Assembly: GCA_002633025.1 (NCBI GenBank)
Contig: NMRB01000176.1
Span: 365,904-429,903 of the forward strand
Reading direction: 5' to 3'
DNA: 64,000 bases
DNA from: Notospermus geniculatus
Taxonomy: Eukaryota; Nemertea; Pilidiophora; Heteronemertea; Lineidae
The notes under the pieces are model-generated. The model did not search any database. It saw only the letters and a program-made list of their open reading frames with translations, and was not told where the DNA came from. Shown here piece after piece: positions 54,925 through 64,000 of the stretch (the stretch's first letter is position 1; every line of letters begins with the position of its first letter). The position numbers and the translations under genes were made by a program.

Positions 54925-57900
54925 AGTGTCTGTAACAGATTACCCATTCCTCCAGCATAAATCCTGATACCCATGTCTATTTATCATGAATGCAAAGCTA
55001 CATACTTTTCTTTAGGTCTTACAGCCAATGGCTACTGAGTAGCAATGTCTGTCTGTTGTCTTTGGCAAGCGGAAATGAAAACGGAGCTTATTTGAAAAAA
55101 ATCTCTGCAGTGGAAGTGGGTAAATATGGAATGGCAACCAGAAATCTCATTGAGGTTGAAGTTTCCACAGGAATCCATATACATGTAGCAACAACGAACG
55201 AACCTTCGGGAAGAAAAGGAACTCAGCCATATAGTTTGAATTCTCCTTATGACAAGATAAAAAATAATACATGAAATTATCTTATATACAGACATTAAAA
55301 TACAACTCTCTTGATTGATAGCTATACAATAACATTAATAACTTACCAGTACAGTTGTAATAAACTGTGCATAACTACCAAGTTCACCTTTGGCGATTTA
55401 CTTTTTACATTTGAATCATAAAATTATTAAAAGCATGCCTGCATCAAATCTCAAAATTACATATTAAGACCATTTTAAAAAATAAATAGTTTTTCGTAAC
55501 ACTCAACCCAAAAATTTGGAGCGAGAAGGATATTTATATTTTATAGTTTTTTCTCCAAGTACCAGCAGTTGAAATGACCCAGAAATGTTTTTTCCTTCTT
55601 TTTCACATCAAAAATGAACTTATATCATGATAAAATACATGTATGGACTGTGAGACAGTGAGAGTTCACTTAAGTCTCTACCTGGCATTGGCCTTACATG
55701 TCAAATAAAATAGCTCCGCTCCAGTACTGGCAATCTTCAAGAGTAGAAAAAGAAAGAGAAAAAACTTTCTTGAAAGCTATAAAAGTATAAAAAACGGAAA
55801 GGGACCATAGCTGAAAAGAGAGGCCACGAAAAACTAATATTTTTTAAATGGCCCTAGAAGGGACGATGCTTGAGAATCCGAAGCAGTGAGTGATCGTCAC
55901 TGTGAGATTCAAAAATGACTGAACACTTTGAACAAACGTCTTCATGTATTTCATTAGTTTGAAAGAACTTTTTACACTCAACACTCACGAGATTCTCTGT
56001 TTTGAGGTAGAAGTACTTCACAATGCTATGTAGCAAGTGACAACAAACACATCAGTACAGCGTAACCATGTGCATTCCATCGCTGTCTGAAGCATAATTT
56101 TTTTGCTCTGTTCATCCATGCCATGCAAAGCAACACCAATGACTTCGACAAAAGATGATGCTTAAACGACTAGTACTAGCAATAGGCATAAGGGGAACAA
56201 GAGGCTACACCCCCAAAGGTTCAACCATCAGGTTTGATACTTACATAAATCTGGACCCTCGCTGGCGTAGTTAGTTGCTAATTGTGTACATTGGCCTGTA
56301 CAAACTTGTCATATCAGCAAGTAACTAAGCCGAGCAAGGTTTTATGAATATGGACCCTGGAGTTCGATAGTAGTATAGCTAATGGTTTGTGAAAATGTTC
56401 CACCACTTGATCAGGCCTCAAGATAAGAATAAGGATAAAGAAATCTGTCATCACAGTTGTCAGCTGAACACACTTGATACGGAACATGTAACAAATGAAT
56501 AGATCACAATTTACTCTACCACAATTGAATGCCCTATATATTCGAATCTCATATGTCTGGGATGACCAAAATCACTGTTAAAGGGCCTCTAGAGGCAGCT
56601 CGCCATTAGGCTACTATCAGTACCGGTTCTTCGGCCAGGCGGCGCCACTTTAACGTAATAATCACTAGTACGAGGTATTCAACCTGGGTTTTCCCCGTGG
56701 TTTTCCCCTGCCATGCTGGCTGCCTCTAGAGGCCCTTTAAGTTCTTGCAGACAGGAGTAAAGAATTATCTGCAACTAAATTTTGTGCCAGCATCATGAGT
56801 TTTCACTTCTGATACGATAGTGTCCACATTATGGAAGGGAAAATGGAAGAACAACCTCTCTAACTACGAGGATTTATTTACGGTATAGAATCACGACGAA
56901 ACTATCAACCTTTGTCCATATTATCATAATGGAATCAAACATTGATCATGTTGATGCCTTTATGATATTATGGAATCATTAAATCATAATAAATACATGT
57001 ATATGATCAATTAATCATTACTGCAGTGTTGAATATGTGATTAGCAGACTTGGTATAACGTAAAAGAACAGTACAAAGAACAGTACGAAGTTTTAAATTT
57101 TCAAATAGGTGGACTGGTATTTTCTATGGGTTACATTTATGGCATAGCAATGAAAAATTTCATAAATAATCACACACAGAACAAGTGTAAACTCTGACAA
57201 GGACAACACTGGAGATTCCAAAACCTTTTGAAGTCAACAAAACGGGCTGTAATCTTTCTGTATTTTCAAACGAACCTGTACAGATTTTCTTTTTGAAGTC
57301 CCATTTTTCTGTAAACTGTCATTGCAACTTAATCATGGCATACATTTCATAGAGTTGCTGTGAGACTGCTGGAAAGCATAGTGTCTTGAATAAAAGAGGC
57401 GTGTATAACAAAAATGCTTCGCAGGATTAACTTTATACATGTACATGTACCTTATACATGCATTCACATCATGGCTACAATATTGGTATCAAATTTTAGC
57501 TTTGTTAGTAATTTGGAGATAATATTTTTTGCATTGAACATTTCACATGATCTGATTAGTAAAGCATATCACAGAGCGCACAGAGAATAAATTACCAGCT
57601 TAAAAAGGTTCCTTAGTGTTTCAAAATCCCCTTCCCCTTCTGATAAATGCGAGAGTGACCTCTGCATCGTTATCATCGATGTTTGAATCTCCAACTGTAT
57701 CGTAACTTCTCATGTTTTCCTAAAAGAACGAAGTGTATCTCGTATTTTAACCCTTTCACTGCTAAGGCCAATTTGTGGATATCGAAAACAAGAAAATAAG
57801 TGAAACCTGTCACATGGGTATGTGTTGGAAAGATGGCAGGCTCATCAGTTTAAAAAATGCCAATGGCACTGAACAACTTAAGACAGAAGCATTTTAAAAT

Positions 57901-57964
57901 TCAATAGTTAAGACAATATCAGAACTAAAACAGCCAATCAAAATGCATATTGTCCTCTCATAAA
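54925..57964. other. Stretch without a supported gene (3' side of the minus-strand gene)
   Basis: Mostly AT-rich DNA. It includes a partial GGACC...TTTTATGAATATGGACC element (about 56261-56359, related to 46456) and the TTAA element at 56582. Part of it is probably 3' UTR and downstream flank of the gene ending at 57965, but I could not place a convincing polyadenylation signal. Confidence 0.5.
56582..56736. mobile_element. 155-bp TTAA-flanked (piggyBac-like) MITE
   Basis: The inverted ends AGGGCCTCTAGAGGCAGC are identical for 18 bases. TTAA lies at 56578-56581 and 56737-56740. A TTAA target is characteristic of piggyBac. Confidence 0.7.
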
Positions 57965-60900
57965 TCACCGATCGTCTAATCCTTTTAAGCTTTTCATTAA
58001 CGAACTGAGAACACCAGCTAAACTTGTTGCTTGTCGCATCAGGACTTTCATTCCAGGATCACTCATGGTTTTCCCAACTGCTATGTCAGCAGCGTTCAGA
58101 GTCGCCCGGTAGGACTCCACAACCTGACGTATCCGCTGAGCAAGAAGGTCGACTTGAGTTCTGCTAGTCATGACGTTCACAGTCGCCTGCATGTAGTTGA
58201 TGATTTTCGTCAAGGTGTGCATACTGCTGTTGACATTACCAACAAGATTTTCACGTGCTTGCGTCGTGCTCGATACAAGCATTTTTGAGTCTGTAACAAA
58301 TTGTCTCGATTCAAATACAAGTGAATCTTTGAAGAACTTGAACTGTTCAGGCTGAGGTTTCGAAAGCAGGCGTATGTTTGCCATTGTTCCATCAACTTCC
58401 AGGACCAATGAGTCGATATCTTGATTTGCTTGATCAAATGCATCATCACCCTCATAAACACGGTCCATAATCTCTTTCACCAATGGATTTATTTTCACTT
58501 TCAAAAATGGCAGTGTCTGTTTTGATGTTGCATTGACCTGGGAATTGGTAAGGTCTAATGATCGACTCATTTGTGACTTTGACAGATCGGGAATGATCAC
58601 ACCTTTGGAGAGATTGCTGAGTGATGAAGAATCCATCGTCCGATTCATATTTGACCCAACCTCCCTATCGAGGGAGGTAGACGAGCCATGGTGATTCAGC
58701 TGGGCTGGACGAAGCTGTGGGCTCTCTCTCGGAGATGAGAAGGTGCTGTTCGTTCCCTGTGACATCCGAGATGAAGACCGGCTATCCGTAGTGGATGCAT
58801 CACGGTTGTTATCGCTGATACTGTCTGAATCACTCGGGGTGGACGATGGTCGTATAGCCTTCAGTGGACCTGACTTCTTTGCGGAATCTCGAGGCTGTAA
58901 CAGAAACGTCGAATAATATGGTTATTTACAGCTGTATCAAGACAGAGTCTTGTGTTTGACTTCCATAATTCTCAGCGAAAAGCAAACTGCAAGTGCTAAT
59001 CTCACTTCTTGGAATAACCACCAGCTCGGCAGTGTTTCCGAAACTCCCGTTGCCTGTTCCCTGACAAGTAAACTGGCCAGAACTGGAAGTTGTTCTGAGA
59101 GGTGACTTGTTAGCAAGTGCTAAAATCCAAGCGAAAGGAAACAGAGATTTAATGAGAAATGCAATCTGCTTCCCATAGACAGGCAAATAGACAAACGTTG
59201 AAACTTGTACGTGCACGTGTAGGCTCTATTCCATGAGTACAGCATACCAGGCGCTGCGATCAAAGTGCATATCAGCGTTCATGAATGCGTGGATATCGAG
59301 ACAGCCCCAGTGAAAACAGCGCTAAAATTTCGCGCCGGTTTTTACTTCGGCCGTCCAGCTTCCCGCCCTTTTTTGTGGCGACCTGACCTAGCAGCCAAAT
59401 TGCCATTTGGCGAGGGCAGCTCGGCCAGACCTTTCGAGCACTCTGCGGATGTTGACTTACCTGGGAAGAAGCAACCGAAGCGACTGGTTTGAGAGCACTT
59501 TTGATCAGTGGTACACTTCCCTTCGGTGAAGGCGTCATCTCTCGACTGCTTGGCGGACTTAGTGAACGCCTCACAACAGTGTCCAAAGAGCTACTTCGAT
59601 GGTGACCAGGCTGTTCTTTCGGCGATACATCCTGCTGCTGAGAGGTAGATGGCGTTGTAACCGCATCAAGTGAGGAACTTCGTTGGCTGATCATCTGACC
59701 ATAAGCGGACTTCAAAGGTTGACTCGTAATCAAATCGGAACTCTGTGTTCGTAATAATAAGTTCTCTGCATCGGAACGAGTTTGCGGTACCACAGACAGA
59801 GGGAAGGAAGATCGTCTTCGGTTTGGACTGTTTAAAGATGCACTCCTCTTCAGACGAGGTTTTGGGACAGGTTTCTCAGTGTCACTGTTCACTGAATTTG
59901 TGGAATCTGTACGTTTCACAAGAATACTTTTAGGGGTTTTCGGAACTGTCGTTTCTGAGGTATCTTTTGTATTGTCCTGCTTCAACTTTTCATGAGCAAA
60001 CGTCACCATGTCAGATTTACTTATCGTTGGCATGACCTGTTGTGAAATTAACGAACGATGCTTTCCTCGTCCACTCTGAAATGTATTCGACCTCTGTACA
60101 AAGGTCAGTTTAGGTGGTTGTCCATCTGTCGGTGTCTGGGCACGATCAAGTGACGAGGGTCTCTTCGGGTCTACAATGACTGGACGCTGGGTTCCATCCT
60201 TCGACGATGCCCCCTTCATTTTGTCGGAGTCTGCATCCGAAGAGCCGTGTTTGTAGGGCAGCGACTCTCTAGACGCTTCACGATTACTCTGCAACTGCTG
60301 CACCCAGTTGTCAGCATACGACATTGATTCAGTCTTGTCAATTATCACAATTTCTTTATCAGGGACTGATTTATCTATTATCACCACCTTTTTATCACTG
60401 TCTGTAGAGGAACAAGTCCTGAGGGGAGGAGGGGGCCGTTCGGTCAAACTACTACCGATCCCCTTCTCAATATCCTTCAGCAATCTTACACCACTACCAC
60501 TTTTCACAGGCAAGTTAGGATCGATTTCTCCTTTATGATAATCCTTCTTAGAATGTGAAAGCGTTTCGTTCGAAAAGATTTTCTTACGTTCTTCAAACGT
60601 TCTAGTATCAACACTCTGACTGGACTTGGCGTCTGAACTATGCCCGGATTTGTCACTTTGTCTGATAAACGATTCCCTTAAGACTGGCCTGTTGTTTGCT
60701 TTTGACCCTGCTGATTCTAACCCACTAGAGGATGTTAGGGGTGTAGTTTGAGAAAATGAAGTCACAGGAGCCATTGTCACTGCATCCACCGAGTCTGTAA
60801 CCTGAGATTCTGATCCGCTAGATGAACGTGTCTCCATTGTCACCTCAACAGTATCACTTTCACGTCTTCCCTCGCTCAAATCAGGAGGCGGTGGTATCAC

Positions 60901-63294
60901 CAAAGATGCTATATCATCATCAAGGGATTTCACGTCTCCGACCTCTAACCCCTCAACATCTAGACTCCCTGAAACAATTGTGCTCGTGGTATCAACTGAA
61001 ACTTCCTCAGGTGAAATATCCTGCAACGCTATCAAAGACATATCCTTTGGCGGGGGTGGCACTGTCAGTTTAGCAATAAGGGCGTCGATATCTGTTGCTG
61101 GGTGAGATTTTTCCCGTACAGATACAGTAACTTCAGACTGACCAGCAAGGAAGTCATTGATAGTGTTTGATAACTCGATATTCTCAGAGGAAATTGTCTC
61201 ATTTCCTGAATCTGTCTCGCTTTCTAACACCTCCTTCTCGGGTTCTTGTCCACCTGGTAAAGAGAACAAAAATTCTTATTGGTCAGAAAATGTCTCAAAA
61301 AGACCCTATGTTCCATACACTGTTAGCACATTTCAGTATTCAGGTTGTGCATCGTCAAGCTTTTCCATGTATCTACAGCCTAAAGTACACCATTTAAATT
61401 GAGTGATCTGTTTGCTCCAAAGCTTCCTCGCCATGAAAATACGGATTCCATTCTTTATACCAGAGGGTGGCAATCTTGTAACCCGTTATAACACTCCTAC
61501 CTCTAATAGTTCCTGGAGGTACCCTGTCAGCGTCAACACTTCCCTTGGCTGCCTCGTCATCGTCCATGAAATCAGGTGGTGGAATACTCGCAGCCTCGGT
61601 GAAATCAATCAGACGTTCTTGATCTGGTGTCTTCGGGGGTGGGATCAATGTCAGATCTAAAATGATAACATTATTGGCAAAAACAGACAAATGAGAATTT
61701 TCAATACAATAGGTGGGGAGCACTTCCATTTGAATCATTATTCCAAAGGGAAGAATCATGAAGGAAATTGGTAGATTCTGGCAGATTCCGCAGAGTGAGA
61801 AGCGGGTCAGTGAAGTTTATAGGGAGATGTGACTGTCAGAACACCTCAGCTTGGAAGGAAATATTGTCAGAACAGCACACTTTTTAAGGAGGTGTGAATG
61901 ACAGAACTGTCCAGACGATACAACACATGTCTTCCAACAAAGCCAAACACAGTTGTTGTATGGGTGGGTGTCTAATCTTGTATCGTGTAGACTATGCTTG
62001 ACACTGACACACCGAGAACAATTTGCATACCAATAAGATCAGCTTCCACGTAGAGGCCACCTTCCGATATAACCCTCTTCTTGAAAGTATCATCCAACTG
62101 GTCCAGTTGGTCGGGACTATGCAGACCAAAGCTCGCTGCAATCTTTTTGAAATCGCGTTCTGTTCGTGGAAGCTGGTCTGGACTGTGAAGACCAAAGCTG
62201 TGAGGACGTTGTGAATCTGAAATGAGCGTGAGATCATGTTGAATCAAGGCCTTCAATCCAGCAAGATGTATATCAGCAAGATGTGGCTTCACTGAAGTGC
62301 ATGTCAGTTAAATATATCTTTATTTTCCAGTGCCTTGTCACAGTCAATGTCGATAAAGTCGAGGAGAGAGAATAAGTGTGCCAAAATATTGTCAGAATCG
62401 CAGCTGCAACCTGTGACATGGCTATGCATTGGGAAGCTTTGTGCTTTCCAATGGGTATCTGCAGTATATATGTGACAGGGTTTCAGCACGGTAGCAGGAA
62501 TTGGCAGGTATAGTTACCGTATCATTTTAATGAAATTGCAACTGGGAGTGAAATGATTTACAGCACAATTCATTCACTACACTTGGAAAACAGCTGAAGC
62601 TGATCATTACACTGCTAGCGACATAGTACACACCTGCATGGTGAGGATTCAAAGACGATGGCATCAGATTCAACGACTCCAACCGTTTCTTCGCAGGGCT
62701 GTCTGTAGGTGTGCTGTAGCTATCAGTGTCGTCACTCTCCGACTGCATGTACGCAGGGACAGAAGTCAAGTCCTTGGCATCCAAATGGTAAAGGAATTTA
62801 CTCGTCTCTGGCTGCAGCAACGGGTCGTTTTCTCCGTCCATCATTTCACTTGCAGATTCTGACTCCGTATCAGAAACATCTTCCCGGCTTTCAAGTTGAT
62901 TACTGTACTCCTTCAGTTGACCAACAGTTGGTTCATAATCATAACCATTGACTTCTGCATAATTTGTTCTTACTTCACTTTCAACACTCCCGATGTTGTT
63001 TGTATAGTGTTGCACTGTTGATGTACTGCTCATTGATTCATTATCCACATTAACCTCCACTTTGGTCTCAATGTTGTTCATTTCGTGTGCTTCGATCGTT
63101 CTTTGTTTTTCAGCCTCTTCATAATTATTCACAGCAGCCATGATTTCTTTTGCAAGATTGTCCTTCTGTTCTTCAGGTGTTGGTGAACGTGCGCTGAGGA
63201 TACCTTGTGCTACGAGCCCTACTCCAGAAGTTACTGCATCCGAGACCTCCAAGTGAACAGTATGCGTGGAAATGCCAAGTCTGAACTGTTCACC
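57965..63294 (-). CDS. 3' part of a large scaffold-type protein gene, possibly FRMPD-like (1241 aa visible)
   Basis: Five minus-strand exons join in phase: 63294-62634, 62216-62031, 61656-61501, 61253-59461 and 58894-57965 (stop TGA). Each has consensus splice sites (for example CTTCCCAG|GTAAGTC at 59461 and TCATTTCAG at 62217). Upstream exons lie outside the window. The visible protein is acidic/Ser-rich at first (SDTESESASEMMDGENDPLL), has a duplicated FGLHSPDQL motif in exon 2, then repeated Pro motifs (DLTLIPPP, ASIPPPDF, LTVPPPPKDM, LVIPPPPDL). A long Ser/Thr-rich disordered stretch follows. The last 170 or so residues look like a helical bundle (FLKVKINPLVKEIMDRVYEG to SLMKSLKGLDDR). 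This layout recalls FERM and PDZ domain scaffolds, but no FERM or PDZ domain is in the window, so the name is tentative; the gene model itself is strong. Confidence 0.85.
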
Positions 63295-64000
63295 CTGACA
63301 AAAAAAAATTAGATATTGTAAGAAAAGTGCCACATATGCATGACTGGTTACTTTCAAGATTAAAGTAATAACGATTTATTTATGGTAATAATGACTTTGG
63401 GGAGAAATAAATGGCAGCAATATACATGTAATGGTCATTATATAACAAGTGATGGTTTGTGTCCAATAGCATCGCCACAAAACCAGTAGTCTATGAGGAG
63501 CAGTCCTCCACAACTTCCCTCAAATCATATTTGACAAAAATGTCGTTTCATTCATGTGCTATGAATTCCTCTCTGCAATGCTGCTGTCCTTCATTGGATC
63601 ACAGTGATCTGATACAGCATGCAATACAAATTACTATTGGTGAAGGCTTAACTATTATACACCAAATAGTCTTGAAACATGTGAAATATATTCTGGATTT
63701 TTCTCAGCATTTGGGACCTGCTCGTTTAACAATTTCCAAATTCTTAAGGCTTGTTGGAATTACTTTACATCTCTCATGGCTGCAATGTGTCATCATATTT
63801 TATAGCGAAACTTTCAAGACATGCAATGAGATTTTATTATAATTGACTATAATATCCAGAGATCTATTTGAATTCCCTGTAGCCAGTTGTATGTGTTGTA
63901 TGTTTCCCTAGCCCGAACTATTGTGGCTATAAATGCACAAATTCCCTTTGCATGTTGTACTCCAGCTATGTTCATGTACATGTACACAAGGCCTGAGCAT
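63295..64000 (-). other. Presumed intron of the minus-strand gene
   Basis: The exon at 63294 begins in phase 0 after a T-rich tract and CAG acceptor, so the gene continues upstream. I see no further exon in these 700 bases. The 127-codon plus-strand frame at 63459 is not convincing. Confidence 0.5.

Overview
The window is animal nuclear DNA, most likely from a marine invertebrate. Coding exons are split by GT-AG introns, AT-rich TACATGTA motifs recur, inverted-repeat transposons of many kinds are dense, and AGCTCAC...GTGAGCT repeats occur that I associate with lophotrochozoan, amphioxus and similar genomes. I cannot name the species. There are no operons, rRNA, recognisable tRNA or CRISPR arrays.

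Region 1 (1-35.9 kb) is a cluster of paralogous genes for secreted, extremely His/Arg/Trp/Gly-rich repeat proteins that I do not recognise from any described family. Two complete genes could be threaded exon by exon on the + strand. Gene 2 (13299-25380) has 7 coding exons and about 2606 residues. Gene 3 (30192-35790) has 7 coding exons and 368 residues. Both have a signal-peptide exon, one large repeat exon with no acidic residue and no Cys, a Gly/Val-rich exon, a small two-Cys exon and three tiny C-terminal exons. Every coding intron is phase 1. Two truncated copies of the first two coding exons (4735-6445 and 6923-7728) lie upstream. The flank carrying the putative promoter and 5' noncoding exon is itself duplicated (38-4386 and 7730-11870), and a diverged version precedes gene 3. 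The duplication may be a real tandem event or two haplotypes laid end to end. Single-base N joins occur at 4387 and 20989, and a 222-base gap at 27501-27722.

Region 2 (36-57.9 kb) has no gene I can support. It holds foldback and TIR elements (Mutator-, Tc1/mariner-, PIF- and piggyBac-like by their target duplications), several minisatellites (57 bp, about 40 bp and 22 bp), an 841-bp inverted repeat with a nested element, and one orphan TATA box.

Region 3 (57.9-64 kb) is the 3' part of a minus-strand gene. Five phase-compatible exons give 1241 residues of a cytoplasmic-type scaffold protein with Pro-rich motifs and a C-terminal helical region. A FERM/PDZ (FRMPD-like) scaffold is my best but weak guess. 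Its 5' exons lie beyond the window.

The most interesting content is the repeat-protein family. It shows a repeat hierarchy (about 30, 61, 186 and 372 residues) and a short relative (gene 3) that preserves a simpler two-module state.
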